Made by a program: the position numbers and the translations under genes. This document shows, in pieces, positions 26,201-33,256 of a stretch of DNA of 37,088 nucleotides. The notes beneath the pieces were generated by a model. The model did not search any database. It saw only the letters and a list, made by a program, of their open reading frames with translations, and had not been told where the DNA came from. Each line of letters opens with the position of its first letter. Position 1 is the stretch's first letter. Source of the DNA: Paenibacillus oceani (GTDB lineage Bacteria > Bacillota > Bacilli > Paenibacillales > NBRC-103111); contig NZ_JACXJA010000067.1 in NCBI RefSeq assembly GCF_014705615.1, positions 1 through 37,088 of the forward strand, in the 5' to 3' direction.

Positions 26201-27639
26201 CTTCGCAGACTGTCCTGGTCTTTGTTGCGCGCCTCCACAATCGACCGGTGCTCGATGATTCGTCTGTTGAGCTCCTCCAGCTGCCCGGACAGCTCCTGCA
26301 GCACAGTCTCCTCCAGATTCATCCATTCGCGGCCTTCCGCCAGCTCCTGCCGGAGCTTCTCTTCCTCCGCCTGCCATTCCCGTTCCAGGCTTATATACAA
26401 GCTGCGAATCTGCCCGCCGTTGCTCTCCCAAGCCGCCCGGAGCTCTTCCTCCTCCCGCGTGCTTCCGAGCTGCTCCAGCTCCCGCTGCAAATAATTCATC
26501 CGCTCTTCCGCTTGTTTCCATTGCTGCTTGTAGTCGGCCAGACGCAAGGAATAATAGTGACGCTTAGCCGCTCTTACCTGCTGCCCGATCCGCTCCATAT
26601 CGGCTTCCGCCAAGTTTAGCTTCGTTTCCAGGGTGGCCTGCTCCTGCTTGTTTTGGGCGATATGGAGCGACGCCCGTCTTCGTTCCAGAAGCTGCAGCTG
26701 CCGCTCGCACTCCGCCATCTGGTCGCGCAGCTGGAACAGCTTGGCCGTTTCCTCCTCCTTCTGCTCGCCCGCGAGCGTCCAGTAAGCTTTCGCTTCCGCT
26801 TGAGCGGCCGCGTACTCCTGCTGCCTGGCGTCCATTTTGGCGAATAGGAGAACGTATCTGTCCAGCTCGGCCAGTATTTTCTGGTTTTCCTCGATTTTTT
26901 CTTTCAGTTCCTTGTACCGCTTGAAGCTGTCCCGGTGCGATTCGAACGTATCGGCAAACTCGCCTTGGACATAACCCGCCATCGCGTCTTCCACCGTCGG
27001 AATCAGCAGCCGGTCGAACAGCTGGGTCGTCGTTTTGCATTCGTCGAAGAAGCTTTCCACGCCGCCCTCCGAGCCGTTGATCTTGGCGATCCGCTCCCAT
27101 TCCGTGGCGATAATATGGTAGTCGTTCTCCAGCACCTGCTTGTATTCCTTAATCGTGGACGGTAGCTTGGCGTTCATTCGTTTGGACGCCATCCCCTGGT
27201 AGTAGTCGTACATCTCGCCTTTATCCGCGGCCCTCATTTTGCCTGCGCTTTCCCTCACGAACGGAATCCGGTCGATCGCATCGGGGTCCAATGTCGGATA
27301 ATCGTACACATACCGGTACGAGTCGAGCCCGGTCGCCGTCAAAAACAAGCTGACGCACGTGACGGCATACCGGCGCGGCCTGTCGCTTAAAATCCACTCG
27401 ATCGCCACATGGGCGGGGCCGTTCTCCAGACTTAACGTATCCTTCATCTTCCGTCCGGCGAGGTCGGTATGCGGGAGCACCGCCTGGATCGCCGTCTGGA
27501 TAAACACCGTTTTGCCCCCGCCGTTCTCCAACAAAATCGCTCCGTTATGGCCGTCGAAATGAAACAGCTCGTCGTTGTAACGTTTGTTGCCGTCCTCATA
27601 GACGACATTCGTAAACCGGATTTTAGAGATCGCCGGCAT
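23209..27639 (-). CDS. MukB/JetC-like SMC ATPase (1476 aa)
   Basis: This is a very large SMC-type ATPase. An N-terminal ATPase half (ILLENGGGKT at about 35-44, a Walker A with Leu where the first Gly usually is) is followed by roughly 1000 residues of coiled coil broken by a globular section near residues 580-720. The C-terminal half has the signature NWSGGEKWSKNM (about 1341-1352) and Walker B VILDNPFG (Asp1383, Asn1384), then a D-loop-like HVLSPV and the switch ALTAHAE. It resembles MukB/MksB and Wadjet JetC in size, layout and gene neighbourhood. It starts with ATG 27639 after GGGGGAGGGGAG, overlapping the upstream gene by 17 nt. The expected function is ATP-driven DNA loop extrusion for chromosome folding or plasmid defence; which of these cannot be read from sequence. 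Confidence 0.82.
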   Translation of the reverse strand: MPAISKIRFTNVVYEDGNKRYNDELFHFDGHNGAILLENGGGKTVFIQTAIQAVLPHTDLAGRKMKDTLSLENGPAHVAIEWILSDRPRRYAVTCVSLFLTATGLDSYRYVYDYPTLDPDAIDRIPFVRESAGKMRAADKGEMYDYYQGMASKRMNAKLPSTIKEYKQVLENDYHIIATEWERIAKINGSEGGVESFFDECKTTTQLFDRLLIPTVEDAMAGYVQGEFADTFESHRDSFKRYKELKEKIEENQKILAELDRYVLLFAKMDARQQEYAAAQAEAKAYWTLAGEQKEEETAKLFQLRDQMAECERQLQLLERRRASLHIAQNKQEQATLETKLNLAEADMERIGQQVRAAKRHYYSLRLADYKQQWKQAEERMNYLQRELEQLGSTREEEELRAAWESNGGQIRSLYISLEREWQAEEEKLRQELAEGREWMNLEETVLQELSGQLEELNRRIIEHRSIVEARNKDQDSLRSSVMANPDVESMEGSMKGWAERYQKLDDGNVMLVRKNKELASVKEENGEQLMRTGEALKQAFGDRTGAERNLEVFRKEHQDLISRLGRYRSSWERLASVYDKLSSIEEQLGEDREKLRLEKEACLLKERLAFRYIDDYSGQITFFADVYVAELAARWSNQFTLLATGIQYLQGIGFTQRASVHPLWSITLITTEQEVPLLASKLRQHAEDMQYPIQVLSSQEASRLVNTEAPIAAAEQAWIEPQHWRENADADAFADWKTSIARKGEEVLKARQAKEEELQRASELQAAFLRFIETYPLEAVQEMERQVGFTRERVRELESREEELQKSIRQTEQTIDQHQKMMIDQQAEMVQLQQWIEKGHKYAELGKEIGALNLAIDQYTEQAEGLQSKVTGRQSSIRHVRQKMDSANDRLGYLKMEQASLHSQELYKEVLDSQPVPAEQSLEWLKNERKDLHLKLHRISQGRQQLEAGQNHARSSKLSLEKEMSKLRLEQADLELDEEVAFMATGEEQMSALLKELREQEALLARVKSECKRSEDAYKEQATKVKLLVEQYSGAFSGQQPEAFHEPLHEVEEQVQGEERRLNEQQEGLLRLQGHIQGQLGKLEDVIQFLNPYKIIHGFENPLIPSASLTQEQKAEFPYDRMKIAKAALNVLSAAMEALENENKAVKKARAHFNDFCRKHIQDVKLREMAEQGVEQKGSYAEIALFQQKMHSRIERVNHVAEETMSTHNQQLEQYIVHVHSHLRQIASELRDIPIKTKVKVEDQWKLIYSFHIPEWEELEAKERLRKHLEWILTELEKGPYRDDNGVEVKPTVRKEIEKWLDTKQLLQIVLQEKPMKVTCRKVTNENNVTKASFSWEQSNNWSGGEKWSKNMTLFLGLLNYVAEKRQHIRANMKRHRTVILDNPFGKASSDHVLSPVFFIAEQLGFQIIALTAHAEGKFLKDYFPVVFSCRLRQAAGGGKLVMTKEKEINQAYFRDHEPFSLERLGDVKQMELFM

Positions 27640-28378
27640 GCGTACTCCCCTCCCCCTCGCTTACGCCAAATTGGTACAGAAATTCCAAAATACCGCGATT
27701 GTACTCCAGCTCCATGAAATAACGCTGGACAATGACCTTCGTTTTCTCGGTCAAGGCGATTTCCTGATTGCCGATATCCGCGGCGAGCTCTTGAGCGATC
27801 AGAAATTTGCGCACCGTGTCCATGAAGCTGACCCGGCTGATCGTATTGCCGCTTTGCCGGGAGGCCGTTTCTTTAATGTCGTCCATCGCGCTCCATTTCT
27901 CGATCAAAGCTGTCCAGTTGTAGGAAAATTCCTTCTCCATCTCCTTCAGCTCGGCTTCGGGATGCGACTTCAGCAGTGTGATACGCTCATTGACGAGCTC
28001 CGTCCATTCGTCAAGCCCCAGAAAGCTGCGGGTCGGCTCCATCGTCTGATAGCTGTCGTAAAAAGCACCGATCAGCACAATGATGCAAACATACATCAAA
28101 TACAAATCGGCATTAACGGCATTTGCCCGCAAATAAGTCCGTTTAAGCGTCTCATTGCTTATATGAAAAGGCGATAACCTTGTCTCCGGAATCATATACA
28201 GCTGTTCGCCGGCGATCAGCACCGCGCAATCGACCTCGCGGGCGAATTGATCGACCAGGCCGCGCACCGCGTCGTCCGACATGTATAACTGCAGCCATTC
28301 TTTCCCCGCCGTGCTGTCGCGGGCCAGCAGCGTATAAAGGCGAAATGCTTTCATTACCGTTTCGTTCTCAAGCCCCAT
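27623..28378 (-). CDS. MukE/JetB-like subunit of the SMC complex
   Basis: This 251-residue, mostly helical, acidic protein sits between the large non-SMC gene and the SMC gene, the position of JetB/MksE in Wadjet and Mks operons. MukE-type proteins are winged-helix dimers that bind the kleisin. I see no catalytic motif. Identity is assigned by size and position, not by a recognised sequence signature. The start is ATG 28378 with GGGGAG upstream; a second Met at residue 9 is possible. It overlaps the upstream gene by 11 nt and the SMC gene by 17 nt, so the whole operon is translationally coupled. Confidence 0.6.
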   Translation of the reverse strand: MGLENETVMKAFRLYTLLARDSTAGKEWLQLYMSDDAVRGLVDQFAREVDCAVLIAGEQLYMIPETRLSPFHISNETLKRTYLRANAVNADLYLMYVCIIVLIGAFYDSYQTMEPTRSFLGLDEWTELVNERITLLKSHPEAELKEMEKEFSYNWTALIEKWSAMDDIKETASRQSGNTISRVSFMDTVRKFLIAQELAADIGNQEIALTEKTKVIVQRYFMELEYNRGILEFLYQFGVSEGEGSTHAGDL

Positions 28379-29894
28379 CTTGATCCGTATCTCCCCATAC
28401 TATCTGCATATTCTGAATCGTAAACCTCTCGTTGACGCGAATCGAATCCGGCAGCTCCGTAACGATCAGACAGCGATTGCCGAGGAGCGCGTACATGGCG
28501 TCCAGCCATGCGCCTTGCGTTTCGCCCTGCCCTCCCTCGCTGTCGTCCGCCCGGAGCGGACTGCGCTGATGCAAATAAATCCAGAAGTCGTAAAACGACC
28601 GTTCGCGGAGCAGTCTCGAATATTCGGAGGTTTCAAACCGGCCGATAAACGGCTTCAGCTCGGCCCTCCCGCTATCTTCCATCGTCAGGAGCAGTTGCTC
28701 CATCAGCAGCTTGTACAGCTTCTGCTGAACCGTCTGGTACCGCAGCTCGTCGCTGTCGCCGCCGATCTCCAGAAACTTGTCGTCCCGCTCCTCTCCGGTG
28801 CCGTCTTCCACTATATTTTGTTCAGCCCATACCGTCAGCAGCGACCACGTTTTCGTCTCCTCCACGGAAAGGAACGGCGCAAGCACCCCTTTCATCGCTT
28901 CCGGCGGCAGCGGCGTACTGAACAGGAGGGAGCCGATGTCCTGATCAAAATTAAACGAATCAAGCCCCGTGTAATACAGCGATTCCTGGGCGGCGCTTAA
29001 GGCGTGGGATTTCAGCACCATGCTTTGGTGGAACAGGATCGAATGATCCCCGTGCACCTTCTCCAGCTCGCCCGAGATGCGCAGAATCAGCTCGTAAGGC
29101 CGCTGGTCCGCCTGCCGGATCGTCTCGGCGTGCACGCGGTCCTTCGTCTCCTTCACGAACTGCCGCAATTCCTCGAACTCCTCGTTTTCCATCTGCAGCC
29201 GCATATAAATATCTTCGAGCAGCTCCTTGTACCGTCCGAACGTTTCTTCCGATACGATGTTTCGCTTCAGCTCGTGCTCCAGCTTGACCATCCGCTCCTG
29301 CAGCGCTTCTACGTCGATACGCATTTCGTTGATCTGCCGCAGCGCGCCTTCGAACTCGCCCTTCTCCAGCTGCTTGCGCAGCACCAGCTGATGGATCGAC
29401 AGCTGAAACTCCGAATAAAATTCCTTGGTCGCAAAAATAAGCTCGAGCCCGTCTTCGTCGAGCGTGTAATATTGGGTATTGGTCTTCAGATCGAAGGCGT
29501 TGGCCTTCAAAATCGATATGTAAGTCCGGTCCGGCTGTCCGCTCTCCCAGTTCATAAAGGCAAAGTCCCGTTTCTTCCCGGTCGTCGGCCGGAACGTCTG
29601 GATGATCTGCCGCGCCAAGTCCTCGTAGCCCGCCTCGTCCAGATCGATGAAGATACCGGTCACTTTCCACAGAAACTGGGCCAAGTCTTTGACGCCGGCC
29701 TTGTGGTTGCGCATCAGCTTTTGCTCGAAAAAAAACAGCAGCGTCAGCAGGCCGAGCTCCATCAAGTCGATCGGCTTGTTTTGCCGGTCCGTCTGCCGTT
29801 TCCGCTGCAGCTCGTATAGCGGATCGAACAACGCCAGCTTGGCCATCCGTTCCCTGAATCCGGATACGATCTGACCGATTTCTACGTATTCCAT
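28368..29894 (-). CDS. MukF/JetA-like kleisin subunit of the SMC complex
   Basis: This is a protein of about 508 residues with a helical N-terminal domain (about 1-110, probably winged helix: MELGLLTLLFFFEQKLMRN, then AQFLWKVTGI). A long central coiled coil (about 190-290: KQLEKGEFEGALRQINEMR and later MVKLEHELKR) and a C-terminal helical domain follow. This layout fits MukF/MksF/JetA kleisins that bridge the two SMC heads. The start is ATG 29894, 8 nt after GGAGG; the longer frame to 29909 begins inside that ribosome binding site. It overlaps the first gene of the operon by 13 nt. Assignment rests on size, architecture and position. Confidence 0.62.
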   Translation of the reverse strand: MEYVEIGQIVSGFRERMAKLALFDPLYELQRKRQTDRQNKPIDLMELGLLTLLFFFEQKLMRNHKAGVKDLAQFLWKVTGIFIDLDEAGYEDLARQIIQTFRPTTGKKRDFAFMNWESGQPDRTYISILKANAFDLKTNTQYYTLDEDGLELIFATKEFYSEFQLSIHQLVLRKQLEKGEFEGALRQINEMRIDVEALQERMVKLEHELKRNIVSEETFGRYKELLEDIYMRLQMENEEFEELRQFVKETKDRVHAETIRQADQRPYELILRISGELEKVHGDHSILFHQSMVLKSHALSAAQESLYYTGLDSFNFDQDIGSLLFSTPLPPEAMKGVLAPFLSVEETKTWSLLTVWAEQNIVEDGTGEERDDKFLEIGGDSDELRYQTVQQKLYKLLMEQLLLTMEDSGRAELKPFIGRFETSEYSRLLRERSFYDFWIYLHQRSPLRADDSEGGQGETQGAWLDAMYALLGNRCLIVTELPDSIRVNERFTIQNMQIVWGDTDQDGA

Positions 29895-30346
29895 GAAGCG
29901 TTCCTCCATATGGCGCCAAGCTCTTCCGTCCGCACGATTTCTTGGGGGTAGTAGCCGCCTTCCGCGAGCAGAGCTTCGATTCTTGCCTGTTCCTCTGACG
30001 TGAAATAATCCCCGAACCGCCGGATGGACTCCTCTTTGCTCCGCTGATTGTCTTTGCCGTACACGAAGCTCTTATCCAGACATGCCCGGTAAAAAGGGAG
30101 CGCCGGCACCGCCGGGCAGCCGAACTTTGCCAGCACACGTTCATTCAGCGTATGCCAGATCGTGATCCCTTCCGGCTGGCGTTGAACCATCTGCAGCATC
30201 CCTGCGGCTTCGAGCTCCAGCACCGCACCGGAAAATTGCTCGTAGGTGCAAGGCTGTCCCACGAACAACTGTTCCAGTTCCGGGAGGGAAGCATGCTGCT
30301 TCTTTAAAGTTTGCAAATATCGCATGATCTGCGTCTTGGGGTCCAT
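29882..30346 (-). CDS. Small winged-helix-like first gene of the SMC operon
   Basis: This 154-residue protein is unrecognised. Residues 1-75 look like a winged helix (KTQIMRYLQTLKKQHASLPE, then SGAVLELEAAGMLQMVQRQ), and residues 75-154 are a mixed charged helical part containing RRFGDYFTSEEQ. The N-terminal half is reminiscent of the DNA-binding arm of JetD nucleases, but the Toprim nuclease domain that would follow is absent and the frame ends at 29882. It could be a truncated JetD, a regulator or a genuine extra subunit. The start is ATG 30346, 9 nt after AGGAG. It is the first gene of the operon, and its 3' end carries the ribosome binding site of the next gene. Confidence 0.6.
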   Translation of the reverse strand: MDPKTQIMRYLQTLKKQHASLPELEQLFVGQPCTYEQFSGAVLELEAAGMLQMVQRQPEGITIWHTLNERVLAKFGCPAVPALPFYRACLDKSFVYGKDNQRSKEESIRRFGDYFTSEEQARIEALLAEGGYYPQEIVRTEELGAIWRNASWNT

Positions 30347-30380
30347 GAACATAAGCTCCTGATAGTAGAAGGATGTGTCT

Positions 30381-30389
30381 ATTATAGCA
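30381..30389 (-). promoter_or_regulatory. Extended -10 promoter of the SMC operon
   Basis: TGCTATAAT on the minus strand is a perfect extended -10 box, 35 nt before the start codon. No good -35 box is seen; that position falls at the edge of the spoVR fragment (30411-30538). A small GCAG/CTGC repeat overlaps the box. Confidence 0.5.
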
Positions 30390-30410
30390 GAAAACTGCTA
30401 AGCGGAGCCC

Positions 30411-30538
30411 GCAACATGGTCGAGAGCATGTCGGCGAGGCGGAGCGGGTTCGCAATAATGAGATGATTCACGGGACAGAGGCGGTTGAGACGTTCCTCGA
30501 CTTGGTGCTGGCGATTCAGGTACATGTCGATCTGACGC
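30411..30538 (+). pseudogene. Decayed fragment of spoVR
   Basis: These 128 nt align to 33624-33752 inside the intact spoVR on the same strand. Long matches such as CAACATGGTCGAGAGCATGT and GAGACGTTCCTCGACT are shared, with one 1-nt deletion near 30438 and scattered substitutions, many at third codon positions. In spoVR the segment encodes [16 protein letters not shown] onward. The fragment has no start, no stop context and a frameshift, so it is a remnant. It lies between the SMC promoter and the Uma2 terminator. Confidence 0.88.
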
Positions 30539-30570
30539 ATAAGATGCTTAATATTTTAATATTAAGAACA

Positions 30571-30598
30571 GAAAAAAACCGATTCGCGCGGGAATCGG
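30571..30598 (-). terminator. Intrinsic terminator of the Uma2-family gene
   Basis: On the minus strand CCGATTC (30598-30592) pairs with GAATCGG (30585-30579) around a GC-rich loop and is followed by T residues to 30572. It lies 11 nt after the stop at 30609. Confidence 0.8.
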
Positions 30599-30608
30599 CT
30601 TTATCGTA

Positions 30609-31178
30609 TTAGGCTTCCAAGTTAAACAGCTTGCCCAGCGATATTTGAAAATCCTTGAACACGTTCGACCGCACGTTATCTTGCTCCATATATAAGTCGC
30701 GTACCTGATACAGGCCATCCTGCAGTGCATATACATGAACCGTGCGATTGCCAGGATCGACGATCCAATATTCCAAAACGCCATATTTCTGATAAAGATT
30801 GAACTTCTCATTGAAGTCTTTCAGCGCCGTAGAAGGCGACAATACCTCGATAATCATAGTTGGCGCGCCTTGACAACCGTTCTTAGAGATCTGATTCTTG
30901 GAGCACACCACCGATAAATCCGGCTGCGTCACATGATCAGGCGTATCATATTGATCGCTCTCACTGAAGAATACGTCGAACGGAGCGACAAACACTAAAC
31001 AGCTCTTATTCTGGAAGTGCGTTCGCAGCGCAAAATGTAACTCTCCTACAATAAACTGGTGAAGAGCAGTCGGTGCCGGTGACAGGTTATATGCCTTTCC
31101 GTTAATTAATTCCCATGCTCCATCCCAAGACAACCAATCTTGATACGTGTGCTGCTGCTTCTCATCCGGATTGGACAT
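30609..31178 (-). CDS. Uma2-family (DUF820) PD-(D/E)XK endonuclease-like protein
   Basis: This 189-residue protein belongs to the Uma2/DUF820 family, which has a PD-(D/E)XK nuclease core and is common in cyanobacteria and Bacillales. Family landmarks are TYQDWLSWDG, WELINGKAYNLSPAP, TQPDLSVVCSKN (the Asp), TMIIEVLSPSTALKDF (the Glu with following strand) and QKYGVLEYWIVDPGN. The start is ATG 31178, 10 nt after AAGGAGG. It follows the small ORF at 31223-31381 by 44 nt and probably shares its promoter. The biological role of the family is not established; links to mobile DNA have been suggested. Confidence 0.88.
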   Translation of the reverse strand: MSNPDEKQQHTYQDWLSWDGAWELINGKAYNLSPAPTALHQFIVGELHFALRTHFQNKSCLVFVAPFDVFFSESDQYDTPDHVTQPDLSVVCSKNQISKNGCQGAPTMIIEVLSPSTALKDFNEKFNLYQKYGVLEYWIVDPGNRTVHVYALQDGLYQVRDLYMEQDNVRSNVFKDFQISLGKLFNLEA

Positions 31179-31222
31179 TGTGGCTCTGCCTCCTTCGGAT
31201 TTTTTTACTTGTTACTGCTTAT

Positions 31223-31381
31223 CTATAACTTACCTTGCTTAATCTGTTCAATGATTTCACCTGTCGTATAGATCTTGCCTTGCTTAAGATCCTCTTCGGA
31301 TTGCTCAATCATTTGATGAACGTCTGGGTCAGAATCGAGTACATGAATGACCCGTCCTAACGCGCTCGGTTTATCATCCAA
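31223..31381 (-). CDS. Very small antitoxin-like protein (52 aa)
   Basis: This is a 52-residue product if it starts at TTG 31381, which has GAAGGAGG 8 nt upstream; the frame extends to 31444 but without a ribosome binding site. The C-terminal half (MIEQSEEDLKQGKIYTTGEI) resembles the tails of small RelB/Phd-type antitoxins, though I cannot name a family. The Uma2 gene follows by 44 nt, suggesting a two-gene unit. An extended -10 (TGTTATAAT, 31433-31441) lies about 52 nt upstream. It could be an antitoxin-like partner, a regulator or a remnant. Confidence 0.5.
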   Translation of the reverse strand: MDDKPSALGRVIHVLDSDPDVHQMIEQSEEDLKQGKIYTTGEIIEQIKQGKL

Positions 31382-31432
31382 TGTCGCAACCTCCTTCGAT
31401 ATACTTGTGAAAATCCGGCTGCGTGTACCAGA

Positions 31433-31472
31433 ATTATAACACATCCCTCTACGTTTTCTTAGCGAGAGGGAT
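31433..31472 (-). promoter_or_regulatory. Extended -10 box and hairpin before the small ORF
   Basis: TGTTATAAT (31441-31433, minus strand) is an extended -10. Just upstream ATCCCTCT (31443-31450) and AGAGGGAT (31465-31472) form an 8-bp inverted repeat spanning the -35 region. It could be an operator, or the terminator stem of the transposase remnant. Confidence 0.4.
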
Positions 31473-31480
31473 TTACAATA

Positions 31481-31870
31481 TTAGAGGACTCGAGAAGCGT
31501 TGGGATAATCCGTTATCGACGTAAATCGTTTCGGGTATGCCGTCTCGAGGATTGCCTTCTTCAAGCAATCTTCCAGCCGCGCTATCGTTCTTCCAAATAA
31601 AATTGTCCGTGCACCATAACCGCGAGTAATCGTCGACTGCCTTGCCACTACAACGTAGGAGCTCTTCGCTACGATAAGCTCCGCATCTTGTTGGGCTTGC
31701 AAAATCATTCTCATACGTGCTGCATCTTCTTCCGACAACACGCCAAGGTTTTGAGTCAAACGGTGCTTGGGTTTACCGTCTTTATCCCTATACGAAGCAA
31801 CGATTTTATAATAGTTATAGGTTTTTTGAAGCCTTCTCCATGTGATTGACCCGACGCAAGAAGGCCTCTT
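31481..31870 (-). pseudogene. IS1634-like transposase remnant (N-terminal part)
   Basis: The minus-strand frame reads TYNYYKIVASYRDKDGKPKH then RLTQNLGVLSEEDAARMRMI, the pattern seen at the start of IS1634/IS4-group transposases (xYYKIVESYRDxxGKVKxRxLxNLGxL). Upstream, FLRRVNHMEKASK lies in another frame and joins smoothly if one A is removed from a six-A run near 31830. The frame ends at 31481 after about 120 residues, and the DDE catalytic domain is missing. No terminal inverted repeats were found. Family assignment is by pattern and moderately secure. Confidence 0.65.
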
Positions 31871-32101
31871 TCCGGTTTGGAGTATCGCAGGTCAACGGCT
31901 TAAAGGACGAACATGCCGTGTCTGCTTTTCTCTTACCCGTCCCCGAATCCGAAAAAACAGTCCTCGTCCCATTCACATATCCCCCCGGTCCGTGAATATA
32001 TTGATAACAAGCTATCTTTTCCAAAGGCAAGCCGCCGTACTGTACTCCATCTTGCGCGAGGAAGCGCGGGAGCGAAACAACCCAACAGGAGGTGCCGCAA
32101 C
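31871..32101. promoter_or_regulatory. Leader of yhbH-spoVR
   Basis: This non-coding leader ends in AGGAGGT 8 nt before the yhbH start. An A/T-rich patch (CACATATCC ... GAATATATTGATA, about 31975-32010) could hold a sporulation-sigma promoter, but no box is convincing. A GCGCGAGGAAGCGCG hairpin lies near 32053. Confidence 0.3.
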
Positions 32102-33247
32102 ATGACCCATCCGCTGTTTATCGTTTCCCGGGAAGACTGGTCACTCCACCGCAAAGGCTACCAGGACCAAACCCGCCACCAGCAAAAAGTACGCGAAGCG
32201 ATCAAGCAAAATTTGCCCGACCTCGTCACCGAAGAAAACATCGTCACCTCGCACAACAAGCAAATTATTAAAGTGCCGATCCGCAGTCTCGACGAGTATC
32301 GGTTCCGCTATAACTACAACAAGAGCAAGCACGTCGGACAGGGCGACGGTGACAGCCAGGTCGGCGATGTGCTCGGCGTCGATCCGTCCGCAGCGAATCC
32401 CGGGAAAGGCGAAGGGGCCGGCGACCAGCCGGGCGAAGACTACTTCGAGGCGGAGATCAGCATGGAAGAACTCCAGTCGATGCTGTTCGAGGAGCTGGAG
32501 CTGCCCTACATGGAACAGAAGCAAAAAGACAATTTGCAGACACAGGAAATTCAATTTAACGACATCCGAAAAAAGGGGATCATGTCCAATATCGACAAAA
32601 AGCGGACCATCCTTGAAAATTTGCGCCGCAACGCCGGTTCCGGCTCGCCGGGCATCCACCACATCTCCCCCGACGACCTGCGGTTTAAAACCTGGGACGA
32701 AGTCGTCGTCCCTCACTCGAACGCGCTCATTCTCGCGATGATGGACACGTCGGGCTCGATGGGTAGCTTCGAGAAATATATCGCGCGCAGCTTCTTTTTC
32801 TGGATGACGCGGTTTTTACGGACGAAATACGAGAAGGTCGAGATCGTCTTCATCGCCCATCATACCGAAGCGAAGGAAGTCAGCGAGGAAGAGTTTTTCA
32901 CCAAAGGCGAAAGCGGCGGGACGATCTGCTCGTCCGCTTATCAGAAAGCGCTTGAGATTATCGACCGCCGTTATCCGTCGTCCCAATATAACATATACCC
33001 GTTCCATTTCTCCGACGGCGACAATTTGACGAGCGACAACGAGCGGTGCGTCAAGCTGATCGAGAAGCTGCTCGAGCGGAGCAACATGTTCGGCTATGGG
33101 GAGGTCAACCAGTACAACAGGAGCAGCACGTTGATGTCCGCGTACCGGCATATTCAATATCCCCGTTTCCAGCACTGCGTCATCCGCGAGAAGGGCGAAG
33201 TGTACAAGGCGCTGAAGACGTTTTTCACGAAAGGCAAAGAGGGGTGA
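32102..33247 (+). CDS. yhbH: Sporulation protein YhbH (DUF444)
   Basis: This 381-residue DUF444 protein is close in size to B. subtilis YhbH (about 396). It carries a von Willebrand-A-like domain: MIDAS residues in [14 protein letters not shown] (about 212-225), the Thr in [10 protein letters not shown] and the acidic FSDGDN. The N terminus [18 protein letters not shown] and the ...[12 protein letters not shown] segment are family-typical. In Bacillus it is made in the mother cell and works with PrkA and SpoVR. The start is ATG 32102, 8 nt after AGGAGGT; the longer frame from 31913 has no site. It is followed 9 nt later by spoVR. The usual upstream prkA is not here; transposase debris is found instead. 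Confidence 0.93.
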   Translation: MTHPLFIVSREDWSLHRKGYQDQTRHQQKVREAIKQNLPDLVTEENIVTSHNKQIIKVPIRSLDEYRFRYNYNKSKHVGQGDGDSQVGDVLGVDPSAANPGKGEGAGDQPGEDYFEAEISMEELQSMLFEELELPYMEQKQKDNLQTQEIQFNDIRKKGIMSNIDKKRTILENLRRNAGSGSPGIHHISPDDLRFKTWDEVVVPHSNALILAMMDTSGSMGSFEKYIARSFFFWMTRFLRTKYEKVEIVFIAHHTEAKEVSEEEFFTKGESGGTICSSAYQKALEIIDRRYPSSQYNIYPFHFSDGDNLTSDNERCVKLIEKLLERSNMFGYGEVNQYNRSSTLMSAYRHIQYPRFQHCVIREKGEVYKALKTFFTKGKEG

Positions 33248-33256
33248 GCGAAAGCG

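Noticed and set aside
28960-30144. 394-codon minus-strand ORF overlapping the kleisin-like gene
   Set aside because: It is in a shifted frame of the real gene, with a low-complexity Arg/Ala/Gly translation and no start site. I checked whether it could encode the missing JetD domain; it does not.
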